A stretch of DNA of 64,000 nucleotides, taken from JBEULC01 sp045504435 (GTDB lineage: Bacteria > Pseudomonadota > Alphaproteobacteria > WRAU01 > Hepatincolaceae). Below, one piece after another: positions 50,107 through 59,586 of the stretch (position 1 is the first letter of the stretch; every line of letters starts with the position of its first letter). The stretch lies in contig JBEULC010000005.1 in the NCBI GenBank assembly GCA_045504435.1, positions 159,673 to 223,672 on the forward strand, given 5' to 3'. The translations under genes were made by a program, and so were the position numbers. The notes under the pieces are model-generated. The model saw only the letters and a program-made list of their open reading frames with translations, did not search any database and was not told the origin of the DNA.

Positions 50107-51186
50107 TTAAAAGGTATCTAATAATAATAAAGCCAATAAAGAAGTGAATACTGTAAACACCCATATTCTTTTTACTACCAAAGTTTCTGGTATACCCTTT
50201 TTCTCAAAGTGATGATGTAAAGGAGCCATTAAAAAAATTCTTTTTTTTGTCATCTTATAATAGCTTATTTGTAAAATTACTGATAAAGTCTCACAAATTA
50301 AGAATATTCCTGCCACTGCCAAAAATAATTCTTGTTTTAAAGCTACTGCTAACGCCCCTAAAGCTGCTCCTATGCCAAGTGCTCCCACATCTCCCATAAA
50401 AATTTTTGCAGGGGCTCCATTATACCATAAAAACCCTAGAAGCCCTCCGGCTAAAGCTGCTATAACAATCATTAGTTCTTTAATTTTGGTGTAATAAAAT
50501 AAAGAGCCATAATGAAAAGTAATATATAAACCTGGGTTTAAAATTATAATAAGTACAACAAAAAATGCTACCAAAATGGTAAATACCACTAAGGAAGCTA
50601 ATCCATCTAGGCCATCTGTAAGATTAACACTATTTGCACTTCCTAAAATTACCAAGCTACCAAATAGCATGATCATCACAGGCCCTACATAAAAGTAAAA
50701 GCCCTTAATAAAGGGAAAATAAATGCTTGAGCTAATATCAACTGGATATTCTTGCATTAATAAATAAGTAGCATAACAAGAAATAGCTAACCCTACTAGA
50801 AAGCGTATTTCCCAGGGAAATCCCTTACTATTTTTAAAAAATAATTTCATGCCATCATCAAGCAAACCCATTGCTGCAAAACCTAAAGAAGTTAATAAAA
50901 CTACTTTCACTACACTATTTAAACTATCCACCCATACTAAAGAAGATACAACAAAGGAAAACATAATTAATATGCCCCCTAAAGTAGGCGTACCTTGCTT
51001 CTTTAAATGCTCAGAGGGGCCATCATGACGGATGGGCTGTAAAAAATAATTAAATTTTTTAATTAGATAAATAAAGGGTTTGCCTAGCAAAATAATCATA
51101 AGCATAGAAGTTAATAAAGCTAAGGCTGCCCGATAAATTAAAGATAAATTAGAAATACCTTCTAATAAATCATAATAAAGGTTCAT
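50107..51186 (-). CDS. mraY: Phospho-MurNAc-pentapeptide transferase MraY
   Basis: MraY moves phospho-MurNAc-pentapeptide onto undecaprenyl phosphate to form lipid I at the inner membrane. The protein has 359 residues with about ten spans. Motifs are GTPTLGGILIMFSF, LLDDGMKLFFKNSKGF with the catalytic Asp pair, SANSVNLTDGLDGLAS, FMGDVGALGIGAALGALA and the loop MAPLHHHFEKKGIPETLVV. It lies between murF and murD; 183 bases separate it from murF. Confidence 0.98.
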   Translation of the reverse strand: MNLYYDLLEGISNLSLIYRAALALLTSMLMIILLGKPFIYLIKKFNYFLQPIRHDGPSEHLKKQGTPTLGGILIMFSFVVSSLVWVDSLNSVVKVVLLTSLGFAAMGLLDDGMKLFFKNSKGFPWEIRFLVGLAISCYATYLLMQEYPVDISSSIYFPFIKGFYFYVGPVMIMLFGSLVILGSANSVNLTDGLDGLASLVVFTILVAFFVVLIIILNPGLYITFHYGSLFYYTKIKELMIVIAALAGGLLGFLWYNGAPAKIFMGDVGALGIGAALGALAVALKQELFLAVAGIFLICETLSVILQISYYKMTKKRIFLMAPLHHHFEKKGIPETLVVKRIWVFTVFTSLLALLLLDTF

Positions 51187-51369
51187 ATTTTTACTACCTA
51201 TGTGTGTGCGCTAGTATTTTGTACTTTTAGCGTTTAAAGTGTTAATCTTCAAAAGATAATTAGGCAGATTTTTAACCTATGTTAGTAAATAATTTACAAT
51301 CTTATTAATTATCAATAAGAGTTTATAAATATAATTTTTCTTTAATGCTTCTAATGATATATTTGGCAA

Positions 51370-52902
51370 TTATATAGCATACTGCCATTGTTGTAAAGCA
51401 GTAGATACTTTATGCACCTTAGAACCGTTACTGCCTTTAATTAAAACTATATCTTGATCATCAAGATATAGTTTTAATTCCGCTAATAACATCTCGTGAT
51501 CTAAAAAAGATTTGATTTCAGGAATTTTGCTTTTTATATCATTTAATAACAAATCTTTATTAGCTATAGGAGTACTAAAAAAATCATTATCCTTATAATA
51601 TTCTTTACGTAAAAATTGGCTAAATGCCTGCATTTTTTTGCCTAAGAAAAATATTTTTTTAGGTTTTACTTTTTGGATATGCAGCTTTAAAGAGCAATGA
51701 ATAATATCAGAATTATCCCCTAAATCCAACATATCTCCTAATATTAGTATCTTTTGTTGAGAGCCTATAGCAGCAAAATTGTCAAGTGCGGTTTTCATAG
51801 AAACTGGATTAGCATTATAGGAATCATCAATTAAAGTTAGATTAATAATTTTATCTTGTTTTTTAATTTTTAAGGGCTTAATTTGTCCTCTGCCGGCAGG
51901 TACAGTAAAATTAATTAATTTTTGAGCGAAAGATTCTAATTCAAACTTAGAAGTTGCATAGTTTTCTATAAAACACTTTACTATACCTAAAGCCAACGCA
52001 GAAAGTAATATGTTATGCTGAGCTATAGTTTTTATATTATAAATTAGAGGTTGTTGAAAGATAACTGCTTTAACTTCGGCCCCATGATCTTGTGCATCAT
52101 TAAAATAAATCTTAAAATCCTTAATATAAATATCAGCTTTATTATCTTTTAAGGAAAAGGAAAATATATTTTTAATTTTTCTTTGTACTGCTTTTTCTTT
52201 TAAAAAAGGATGATAAAGATTATCCTGATCAAGGAAAATTATACCATCTGGTTGCATACCCTCTAAAATTTCACTTTTAGCTGTTGCAATATCATCAATC
52301 GCTTCAAAAAACGCTAAATGAGCTGGGGCAATTGTGGTAATAACTCCAATATTAGGTTTTAAAATTTGCGTTAAAAATGAAATCTCCCCTGGTGCACTCA
52401 TTCCCATTTCAAAAATCCCAACTTCATGAGTATTTTCTAAGTGGCTTAAAGAAAGTGGTAAGCCAATATGATTATTAAAATTACCTTTAGAAGAAGCTAC
52501 CTTAAAATCATCCTTTAAAAGTATGCTCACCATTTCCTTAAGCGTAGTTTTACCTATACTACCTGTAATGCCTATCATCAACCCTTTAAAATATTCTCGG
52601 GTATAATTAGCTATTGCTGTTAAGGCCTTTAATGGATCAGCCACCACTAAAAGATTAGAAAATTCAATATTATTTTTGTTATAGTAGGCTTGGCTCACCA
52701 TTAGAGCTTTACATTTTTTAGCAATAGCATCTGCTAAAAAAATATGGCCATCAAAATTTTCTCCTATTAAGGCAATTAACATATCATTTTCTTTTAAAGA
52801 ACGTGTATCAATTGAATAACTATCAATTTCAAAATTTCCGTACGCTGTGCCTGAGGTTATTTTAGCAAGTAAAGTTTGATTAATTTTCATTAATATCTCC
52901 AT
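51370..52902 (-). CDS. murF: UDP-MurNAc-tripeptide:D-Ala-D-Ala ligase
   Basis: MurF adds the D-Ala-D-Ala dipeptide. The protein has 510 residues. FEIDSYSIDTRSLKENDMLI opens the UDP-binding domain, and the P-loop GITGSIGKTTLKEM begins at 111. EMGMSAPGEISFL, NIGVITTIAPAHLAFF and LIDDSYNANPVSMKTAL follow, then VLILGDMLDLGD-like ILILGDMLDLG. The gene starts 23 bases inside murE; an ATG four codons later (MKINQTL) would leave a smaller overlap. The overlap implies translational coupling. Confidence 0.97.
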   Translation of the reverse strand: MEILMKINQTLLAKITSGTAYGNFEIDSYSIDTRSLKENDMLIALIGENFDGHIFLADAIAKKCKALMVSQAYYNKNNIEFSNLLVVADPLKALTAIANYTREYFKGLMIGITGSIGKTTLKEMVSILLKDDFKVASSKGNFNNHIGLPLSLSHLENTHEVGIFEMGMSAPGEISFLTQILKPNIGVITTIAPAHLAFFEAIDDIATAKSEILEGMQPDGIIFLDQDNLYHPFLKEKAVQRKIKNIFSFSLKDNKADIYIKDFKIYFNDAQDHGAEVKAVIFQQPLIYNIKTIAQHNILLSALALGIVKCFIENYATSKFELESFAQKLINFTVPAGRGQIKPLKIKKQDKIINLTLIDDSYNANPVSMKTALDNFAAIGSQQKILILGDMLDLGDNSDIIHCSLKLHIQKVKPKKIFFLGKKMQAFSQFLRKEYYKDNDFFSTPIANKDLLLNDIKSKIPEIKSFLDHEMLLAELKLYLDDQDIVLIKGSNGSKVHKVSTALQQWQYAI

Positions 52903-54478
52903 AAATTTTAAGTAAAGATTTTTCTACTTCAGCATTATCACTAAAACTTACGCTTTGATCTCCAATAATTTGGGTATTTTCATGGCCTTTTCCGGCAATT
53001 AGTAAAATATCCCCTACCTGCAGATCTGCAACTGCTTTTAAAATAGCTTCTGCTCTATTGGCTATATTATATAGAGGCTTGGGCTTTAAAGAGGAATGTA
53101 GAGTTATCCCTTGGATAATCTCATTTCTAATAGTCTCAGGATTTTCAGTTCTAGGATTATCATCGGTGATATAAATAGCATCAGCTAGCTCATAAGCTAT
53201 TTCCCCCATTTGTGGTCTTTTTAATCTATCTCTATCCCCTCCACAACCAAAAACTACCCTTAACTTTTTGTGATTTTCTTTTTTTAAAGTTAATAACACT
53301 TGCTCCAAGGCATTAGGAGTATGAGCAAAATCAACAAATATTTTAGCTTTTATAAAATCTTGCTTAATCAAATTTAATCTACCTTGAATCTCTAATATAT
53401 GTTTAGTTAAATTTGCTAAATTATTTAGAGAAAATCCACATGCTAGCAATAGGCCCAAGGCACAAACTATATTATAAACCTGAAAATCTCCGCTTAAATT
53501 AAGCTCAATTTTATAAATTTTATTTTGATATTTTAAATGAATAAGTTGATAGGGTGCAGATTTTGTCTCATTAAAAAGCTGTTCAATTTTTATTATTTGT
53601 AAAATGCTTAGTTGCTTGCCGTAAGTTAAAATTTTTAAATTCTGATCCTTACACTCTTTATTTAGCTTTTTGCCATAAAAATCATCAATATTGATGATTG
53701 CATAAGTTTTTACTAATTCACTAAATAATCTCTTTTTGGCCTGATAATAATTATCCATATTTTGATGATAATCTAGATGATCTGGAGTTAAATTAGTAAA
53801 GCCTGCAGCAACAAAATTAAGGCCTTCTATCCTTTTTTGCTCTATGCCATGACTTGAACTTTCAATAATTACAAAATCAATGCCATTTTTATAAGCTTTT
53901 CTTAAGTACTGAGCAATAGTAGTAGCATCAGGAGTAGTTAAAGAGCTAGTAATTTTTTTATTGTTTTCAAAAATACCTAAGGTACCCATAACTATATTAG
54001 GAATTTTTAATAAAGTAAGATATTGACCTACAAAAAAACTCACTGAACTTTTACCATTGGTACCTGTGACCGTAATAATGTTTTTAGGTAAAGGAGTATA
54101 ATTAAACTGGTCAGTAATATTAAATGAGCAATAAGCCACAAAATCCCTGGTATCTTTTACCTCTATCAAGCTAATCAATAAAGTATCTTTTGAAAAATTT
54201 TGCAGCTCATCTTGCTCTATGATTTTTTCAATTACCTGCTCTTTAGAACCTTGAGGAATTACACACAAAATTGCCCCTAAAGATAAGGCCTCTTTAATAA
54301 AATCTAAACCATTACGATTATTTCCTATAATTGCTATAAAAATATCTCCAGTTTGGATAGAGCTTGAATGGATTTTAAGGCCTTGAAAAAGGTGATTACC
54401 TAAAGGATTATTTATTAAATTTATATTTAAATCACCTTTAGCTTGGGCGTATTGTAAAAATAACTCTGATATTTTCAT
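52880..54478 (-). CDS. murE: UDP-MurNAc-dipeptide:meso-diaminopimelate ligase
   Basis: MurE adds the third amino acid of the peptidoglycan stem. The protein has 532 residues. The P-loop VTGTNGKSSVSFF is at 137-149, with TTPDATTIAQYLR and TNLTPDHLDYHQNMDNYYQA after it. The substrate-specifying motif DNPR is at 440-443 (DDNPRTENPETI), which in this family marks selection of meso-diaminopimelate over lysine. The late GKGHENTQIIGDQSVSFSD is also conserved. It starts 170 bases after ftsI and overlaps murF by 23 bases. Confidence 0.97.
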   Translation of the reverse strand: MKISELFLQYAQAKGDLNINLINNPLGNHLFQGLKIHSSSIQTGDIFIAIIGNNRNGLDFIKEALSLGAILCVIPQGSKEQVIEKIIEQDELQNFSKDTLLISLIEVKDTRDFVAYCSFNITDQFNYTPLPKNIITVTGTNGKSSVSFFVGQYLTLLKIPNIVMGTLGIFENNKKITSSLTTPDATTIAQYLRKAYKNGIDFVIIESSSHGIEQKRIEGLNFVAAGFTNLTPDHLDYHQNMDNYYQAKKRLFSELVKTYAIINIDDFYGKKLNKECKDQNLKILTYGKQLSILQIIKIEQLFNETKSAPYQLIHLKYQNKIYKIELNLSGDFQVYNIVCALGLLLACGFSLNNLANLTKHILEIQGRLNLIKQDFIKAKIFVDFAHTPNALEQVLLTLKKENHKKLRVVFGCGGDRDRLKRPQMGEIAYELADAIYITDDNPRTENPETIRNEIIQGITLHSSLKPKPLYNIANRAEAILKAVADLQVGDILLIAGKGHENTQIIGDQSVSFSDNAEVEKSLLKIYGDINEN

Positions 54479-54648
54479 CTTTTAAATTAGTTTGATAATA
54501 AAATTGCAACTATTTTTAAGGATAATGCATCCTTAACCTTAGATAAGTATTAGAGAATTCGGTATAGATTAAAGATAATGGAAAATTTTCTTCTTATAAA
54601 ATTTAACATTGTATGATTAATAGGCAAGATTAATTTTTATAATAGATT

Positions 54649-56658
54649 TTATGGTGCTAAGTCAGGCATATTTTCCACATATTCAATAATGGCATCCACA
54701 TCATTGCGTGAAATTAACTCTACAAAATCAGGCTTTTTAGCTACTCCTAAGGAATGCCCCATTTTTTCAATTACCTCCGCAATTACCGGAGCAGAAAGTG
54801 AGCCTCCTGTAATATTATAATTATTGTGTAGTAATCTTTTAGGCTCATCAATTGAAATAATAATTGCATATTTAGGTTGATAAACAGGAAATGTGGCCAC
54901 AAAAGAGGCTATCACTTTATTTTTTTGGTATTTCCCATTAACTTGTTTTTCAGAAGAGCCTGATTTTCCTGCAACTGTATAGCCTTCCACATTAGCTCTT
55001 TTACCAAAAGCAGTAGCTACTGTAAGCCTTAGCATTCCTCTTAAAATCCTTGAAGTTTCCTGGGTTATAACCCTTTTTTCCTCAATTTTTCTTCCTTCTT
55101 TAATCTTAAGAAAGGTTAGAGGGCGATAAATACCTCCATTTACCAATGCCCCAAAGGCATTAATAAAAGTAGATTGGGAAACCGCTACGCCATATCCATA
55201 TGACAAAGTTATAGAACCTAACGTAGTCCATTTTTTGGGTACCAAACTTTTTTCTTTTTCTTTCACCTCTAAAGAGGTAGCCTTAAATAGATTTAGATTT
55301 TCAAAATATTTTACCTGAGTATCCACTCCCACTTCTTGCATAATTAACGAGGTACCAATGTTTGAGGAATACATTAAAATTTCAGGTAAACTTAAGCTTC
55401 TATCCATATAATCAAAATCCACAATTAGAAATGAATCCCTAACAATAGGTGTAGAAACATCATATTTATCGGTAATTTTATGCTTTCCCTCATTTAAAGC
55501 GATGGCCATGGTAAATACCTTTGCCACTGATCCTGATTCAAATACTCCTTGCGTAGGATAATTAAACATATCTTGCATCTGAATATTAGAGCGTAAATTA
55601 GGGTTAAAATCAGGTAAAGAAACCATAGCAAGTACCTCTGAGGTATCGGTATCTATCACCATACCATAAGCTGCCTTAGCTTGATTATTATCTTTTGCTT
55701 TCTTTAGAGCTTCGGCTAAAATTAATTGGATTCTTAAATCCAATGATAGCTCCACATTTTGCCTCATTAATTTGTCGTTAAAGCTATTTTCAATGCCACT
55801 TATGCCATTACCATCAACATCTGTAACTCCCACCACATGAGAAAATAATCTACCATAGGGGTAAAACCTTTTTTGTTCTTTTTGGAATTCAATTCCTAAA
55901 ATACCATAATATTTCAATTTAATTTCTTCTTCTTTGTTTATATTCCTTTTTGCCCACACAAAAGGCGATTTGGAATAAACTGCTTTTTTAGCAAAAGCTT
56001 CATCTAAATTTAAGGAGGCAACCAAAGCTTCCACAGCTAGTTCTTTATTTTTTATTACCTGAGGCTTTAAATAAACAGAAACTCCTGGAATATTTAAAGC
56101 AATCACATTACCTTCTCTATCTACAATATCCCTTTTTAAATACTCAGCTTTGCCGCTATTATAATTAGGCAGTACTTTATTAAAGCTCTGCAGATAAATA
56201 TAAGACATTTTAGCTACACAAATTAATAACAAACAAGATAAGCTGCTTAAAACATACTTATATCTATTCATTAACTGCAGTTTTTGCACCTTTATTTTAT
56301 CTACTTCAGTCCCTTCATTTTCTCCTTGCCCCCCTTGTTCTTCAGAGCCTTCAGCTTTATTAATAATATTTTCTAAAGTATTTTGATCGGCAGGATTTAA
56401 AGGGCACTTTGATGTGAGGGAGGAGTTTTGCTTAATAAGATCATTAATCAGCTGATCTTTTATAAGTTGCTGCTTATTGGCTACAGGGGGACCTATTAAA
56501 GGATCTATTATTAATTCTGATGGTTGGTCTTGTAATTGATCTAATAATAGCTTTATTAAGGGAACTTTAGAAGGCGCAATATCGCTATTATCTTTATTAG
56601 CATCTTTAGCCTTAGGAAGTTTAGAAAAATCAATTTTTTTGCTCATTATTTTAATCAA
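54649..56658 (-). CDS. ftsI: Septal transpeptidase FtsI (PBP3) with long cytoplasmic tail
   Basis: FtsI is a class B penicillin-binding protein that cross-links septal peptidoglycan with FtsW. The protein has 669 residues. The three active-site motifs are SVAK (Ser377), SSN (431-433) and KSGS (from 565). The dimerisation-domain blocks RDIVDREGNVIALN and FYPYGRLFSHVVGVTD are present. The membrane span (YVLSSLSCLLLICVAKMSYI) lies at about 134-155, so about 130 residues are cytoplasmic, against 20-40 in most relatives. This tail is polar and partly acidic (EGSEEQGGQGENEGTEVDKI). It lies 50 bases after ftsL. Confidence 0.97.
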   Translation of the reverse strand: MIKIMSKKIDFSKLPKAKDANKDNSDIAPSKVPLIKLLLDQLQDQPSELIIDPLIGPPVANKQQLIKDQLINDLIKQNSSLTSKCPLNPADQNTLENIINKAEGSEEQGGQGENEGTEVDKIKVQKLQLMNRYKYVLSSLSCLLLICVAKMSYIYLQSFNKVLPNYNSGKAEYLKRDIVDREGNVIALNIPGVSVYLKPQVIKNKELAVEALVASLNLDEAFAKKAVYSKSPFVWAKRNINKEEEIKLKYYGILGIEFQKEQKRFYPYGRLFSHVVGVTDVDGNGISGIENSFNDKLMRQNVELSLDLRIQLILAEALKKAKDNNQAKAAYGMVIDTDTSEVLAMVSLPDFNPNLRSNIQMQDMFNYPTQGVFESGSVAKVFTMAIALNEGKHKITDKYDVSTPIVRDSFLIVDFDYMDRSLSLPEILMYSSNIGTSLIMQEVGVDTQVKYFENLNLFKATSLEVKEKEKSLVPKKWTTLGSITLSYGYGVAVSQSTFINAFGALVNGGIYRPLTFLKIKEGRKIEEKRVITQETSRILRGMLRLTVATAFGKRANVEGYTVAGKSGSSEKQVNGKYQKNKVIASFVATFPVYQPKYAIIISIDEPKRLLHNNYNITGGSLSAPVIAEVIEKMGHSLGVAKKPDFVELISRNDVDAIIEYVENMPDLAP

Positions 56659-56708
56659 TATCTTTAAAAAATTATTTTTAACAACAGTAGATTTTTTAAT
56701 TTTACAGC

Positions 56709-57014
56709 TTAACTTTCTTTAAGCTGTAAAGTCTTTAAAGGAATTTTATCAATCGCCAAAGGATTATTCCTAAAATTACTATCTTTTTTTAAATCAGGAA
56801 TATGGGTATCTACTAAACTTTTTAAATATTCCTTATTATTTAAATAATTCCACTCTGCCTTTAAATTTTGTAATTCATCGTAGCTTAAACGTATTGCTCT
56901 ATTGAGCTTATTTATTCTCATTTCTAAAAATTTTTCTCTTAAAGATAAACTTACAGCAAAAATAATTAAAATCGCCATTAAGCTAATGATAATAAATAGG
57001 ATTTTTTTTAGCAT
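56709..57014 (-). CDS. ftsL: Cell division protein FtsL
   Basis: FtsL is a small bitopic divisome protein that forms a complex with FtsB and FtsQ. The protein has 101 residues. One membrane span lies near the N-terminus (ILFIIISLMAILIIFAVSLS), followed by a coiled-coil stretch (LEMRINKLNRAIRLSYDELQ) and the alphaproteobacterial-type AEWNYLNNKEYLKSLVD. Sequence similarity in this family is always low; the call rests on topology, the AEWxYLxxxxYL pattern and the place between rsmH and ftsI. Confidence 0.92.
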   Translation of the reverse strand: MLKKILFIIISLMAILIIFAVSLSLREKFLEMRINKLNRAIRLSYDELQNLKAEWNYLNNKEYLKSLVDTHIPDLKKDSNFRNNPLAIDKIPLKTLQLKES

Positions 57015-57077
57015 ACTTTAACTCTTATTATAATTAATCTTATAAACTTTATATAATAGCTATATAAAGGGTTAAAA

Positions 57078-58190
57078 TTATAATTTAAGCGCCACCCTTA
57101 ATTTAGCGGAACTAGAGGGCGGATTAATTTTTATTTCTTGTGAGGTAGGAACAATTGGCTTTTTATTAATAATTAATAAATTATCAGAAAGGTAATCCTT
57201 TATTTCTAGTGTAGGATCATTTAGTTTATAAAGTGTAAATTTTCCCTGTGATTGGGTAATATTATTAAAATTATCCTTATCAAACTTTTTTTTAACCTTA
57301 CCATGGTCATTAAAAAAATCTTTAACAATCCTATCTTCTAAAGAATGAAAGCTAACCACTAGCAACCTTCCAGGTGATTGCCCCTGGTGTTTTAAATATT
57401 TTAAGCTTTTTTTTAAAGCAATTTGTAATTCTTTAAGCTCATCATTTATATATATTCGTATGGCTTGAAAAGTTTTAGTGGCAGGATGGATTTTACCAAA
57501 AGCGCCTTTTCCTGTGATTTCCATAATAACATTAGCTAACTCTTTGGCTGTTTTAATGGGATTAGAGTTTCTTTTTATTACTATATTTTTAGCAATCTGC
57601 CTGGCTTTAATTTCCTCACCATAGTAATGAATAACATCCGCTAAGGTTTTTTCATTAGCTTTATTGATAAAATCATAGGCTGGCATTTGATTTAAGCCCA
57701 TTTCCATGGATAAATAATTATCTTCTTTAAAAGAAAACCCCCTATTCCCATTATTAATTTGCATAGTAGAAATCCCTAAATCCATAATAATGCCATCTAA
57801 AGCAGTTATTTTTAATTTTTTTAAAACTTCATCAAAATTTGAAAATTTAGATAACACAAAAGTAAAACGCTTTGGATAAAGTTCTATTAATTTTTGCGCA
57901 TAAGGTTCCACAGTTTTATCTCTATCAAGGGCAATTACCTTAGCTTGAGTGTTTTCTAAGATAACTTTACTATAGCCACCTGCCCCAAACGTACAATCTA
58001 AAAAAATTTGCTCATGATGAGAATTTTCCATGTAAATATTATTGCCTTGGCTATCATCTATAGGCATATTATTTAAATAATTAATGGGGTCTAAAGAAGG
58101 TAAAGGCAAAAGCAGATAATTCATAATTTCTTGAATCATTACAGGGAAATGAGGATTATTTTGTTTTAAAGCAAGGAGGTTAATCTTCAT
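57078..58190 (-). CDS. rsmH: 16S rRNA (cytosine1402-N4)-methyltransferase RsmH
   Basis: RsmH methylates C1402 of 16S rRNA and heads the dcw cluster. The protein has 370 residues against about 310-330. The start block HFPVMIQEIMNYLLL is followed by an extra polar segment (about 28-60, PSLDPINYLNNMPIDDSQGN) and then the SAM site FLDCTFGAGGYSKVIL. DGIIMDLGISTMQINNGNRG, GKIHPATKTFQAIRIYINDE and SFHSLEDRIVKDFF are classic blocks. It is the first protein gene of the cluster. The mraZ gene that often precedes it is absent; rnpB lies 153 bases upstream. Confidence 0.97.
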   Translation of the reverse strand: MKINLLALKQNNPHFPVMIQEIMNYLLLPLPSLDPINYLNNMPIDDSQGNNIYMENSHHEQIFLDCTFGAGGYSKVILENTQAKVIALDRDKTVEPYAQKLIELYPKRFTFVLSKFSNFDEVLKKLKITALDGIIMDLGISTMQINNGNRGFSFKEDNYLSMEMGLNQMPAYDFINKANEKTLADVIHYYGEEIKARQIAKNIVIKRNSNPIKTAKELANVIMEITGKGAFGKIHPATKTFQAIRIYINDELKELQIALKKSLKYLKHQGQSPGRLLVVSFHSLEDRIVKDFFNDHGKVKKKFDKDNFNNITQSQGKFTLYKLNDPTLEIKDYLSDNLLIINKKPIVPTSQEIKINPPSSSAKLRVALKL

Positions 58191-58343
58191 AAAAATTTAT
58201 ATTACTAAGGTTATTTTAAATGCCGCAGATATTTAATAAAAAAATGTAAGAAAGTATAGATAAAAGCCTTTTATAAGTAAATATGTCAAGGTAATTTTTT
58301 AAGATAATAGTTACTTAATTATACTTAAAAGGCTAAAAGGTGT

Positions 58344-58767
58344 GCTAGACAATTTATAAGCCGGGTTCTGTACTTAAAATAAAATTTAAGCGATAACTAT
58401 TCATCTGGGAATATAATTACTTATACCCTCATGCGACCTACCTGAATATACTTTAGAAACAAAGCTTTTTTAAATATTCTTTATAGCTTTCTTTAACAAA
58501 AGCAGTTAGTGTATATTTAAAAAGACTATTCTATTTGGTCTTGCTCCAAAGGAGGTTTTCAATGCCTTTTTTGTTACCAAAAAAGCGGTGAGCTCTTACC
58601 TCACCTTTTCACCCTTACCTTAAATTAATAAGGCGGTACACTTTCTGTTGCACTTTCTCTTAGGTTACCCTAGCTGGCCGTTAACCAGTCTTTTGTTTCT
58701 ATGGAGCCCGGACTTTCCTCATAAAAAAGAATAAATCTTAATTATGCAATTATCCAATCGTCTAGCC
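58344..58767 (-). ncRNA. rnpB: RNase P RNA (bacterial type A)
   Basis: This is the catalytic RNA that matures tRNA 5' ends. On the minus strand the 5' conserved region reads GAGGAAAGTCCGGGCTCCAT (58701-58720), and the 3' part carries ACAGAACCCGGCTTATAAAT near 58352-58372. These pair as P4 and the core. GTGAAAAGGTGAGGTAAGAG and ACAGAAA blocks lie between. The ends GCTAGAC and GTCTAGC (58760-58766 and 58344-58350) close helix P1 and set the limits, giving about 420 bases. The P3 region near 58722-58755 is AT-rich. It has its own promoter. Confidence 0.95.
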
Positions 58768-58772
58768 TTTAT

Positions 58773-58801
58773 AAATTAACCTATTTTATTGTTAACGTCA
58801 A
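58773..58801 (-). promoter_or_regulatory. Sigma-70-type promoter of rnpB
   Basis: Read on the minus strand: TTGACG (58796-58801), a 17-base spacer, then TAATTT (58773-58778). The first paired base of P1 follows about seven bases later (58766), the right distance for a start site. Confidence 0.75.
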
Positions 58802-58828
58802 TATTACAAAATAAGAAAAGCTTTTTAA

Positions 58829-59290
58829 TTAATAGTTGCTTGATAAAGTCATTTGCATATTAATATGGGGAATATTAGCATCCATAAAAGTTGAGCCATA
58901 ACTTGCAAATCCAAATCTTTCATAAAATTCCTTAGCATAAACTTGTGCAGAAAGAGCAACCTTTTTACATTGAGAATTTTCTTTAATATCCTTAATCATT
59001 CCTTGCATAAGGACTTCACCTAAACCTTTACCACGGTCTTCTTTTAACACCGCTACCCTACCTATATAAGCTACTTCTTTATTATCTTGCTCTTTAAAAT
59101 AAACTCTTCCTGTAGCTACAAAATCATCATTTAATTTTAATAAATAATGTTGAGCTGTTTTATCTAAAGTATCTATTTCCAGAGCTTGGGAAACATTTTG
59201 TTCCTTACAAAATACTAGTTTTCTAATTAGAAAACAGATATTTTTTAATTCTTTATTATTAGCTTTTATCAAAAATGTATCTTTTTTCAT
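58829..59290 (-). CDS. GNAT-family N-acetyltransferase (ElaA/YjcF-like)
   Basis: This is an acetyl-CoA-dependent acyltransferase of 153 residues. The N-terminal part (CFLIRKLVFCKEQNVSQALE) aligns with the IRxxVFxxEQxVxxxxExD block of the YjcF/ElaA group. The acetyl-CoA loop is YIGRVAVLKEDRGKGLGEVL (motif A, RGKGLG). VALSAQVYAKEFYERFGFAS and the end IPHINMQM are also characteristic of that group. The substrate is unknown. It stands alone, with an exact dyad (59327-59354) 37 bases upstream of the start codon. Confidence 0.85.
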   Translation of the reverse strand: MKKDTFLIKANNKELKNICFLIRKLVFCKEQNVSQALEIDTLDKTAQHYLLKLNDDFVATGRVYFKEQDNKEVAYIGRVAVLKEDRGKGLGEVLMQGMIKDIKENSQCKKVALSAQVYAKEFYERFGFASYGSTFMDANIPHINMQMTLSSNY

Positions 59291-59326
59291 TAAAGTACCT
59301 TGCTTTTATAGTTGCCTTACATTAAA

Positions 59327-59354
59327 TAATATCCTATCCTTAAATAGGATATTA
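59327..59354. promoter_or_regulatory. Perfect 11-bp dyad upstream of the GNAT gene
   Basis: TAATATCCTAT (59327-59337) and ATAGGATATTA (59344-59354) are exact reverse complements around six bases. It lies 37 bases ahead of the acetyltransferase start and could be an operator or a leader hairpin. Confidence 0.45.
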
Positions 59355-59476
59355 TATTGAAACTCATCTAATTAATAATTTATGAAAAAATACGAAACAT
59401 ATAATTATTATTTATATTAAGATCACCTTTGTTTTTAATACTTTTAAACAATTACCTTAAAATCCTTATTTAAAAT

Positions 59477-59504
59477 TAATAGGTCAATTTTAATAGGTCA
59501 ATTT
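59477..59504 (+). repeat. Tandem 14-bp direct repeat upstream of the EptA-like gene
   Basis: TAATAGGTCAATTT occurs twice without a gap (59477-59490, 59491-59504), 83 bases before the start codon. Direct repeats at this distance suit dimeric response-regulator sites, but no regulator is known here. Confidence 0.5.
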
Positions 59505-59586
59505 TTAAACTTATCTATAAGGATACTCTTTAAAAGAAAGTTCTCAAAGAAATTAAAAGAAAGTTGGGTTTTTAAATTAAGTTTTA

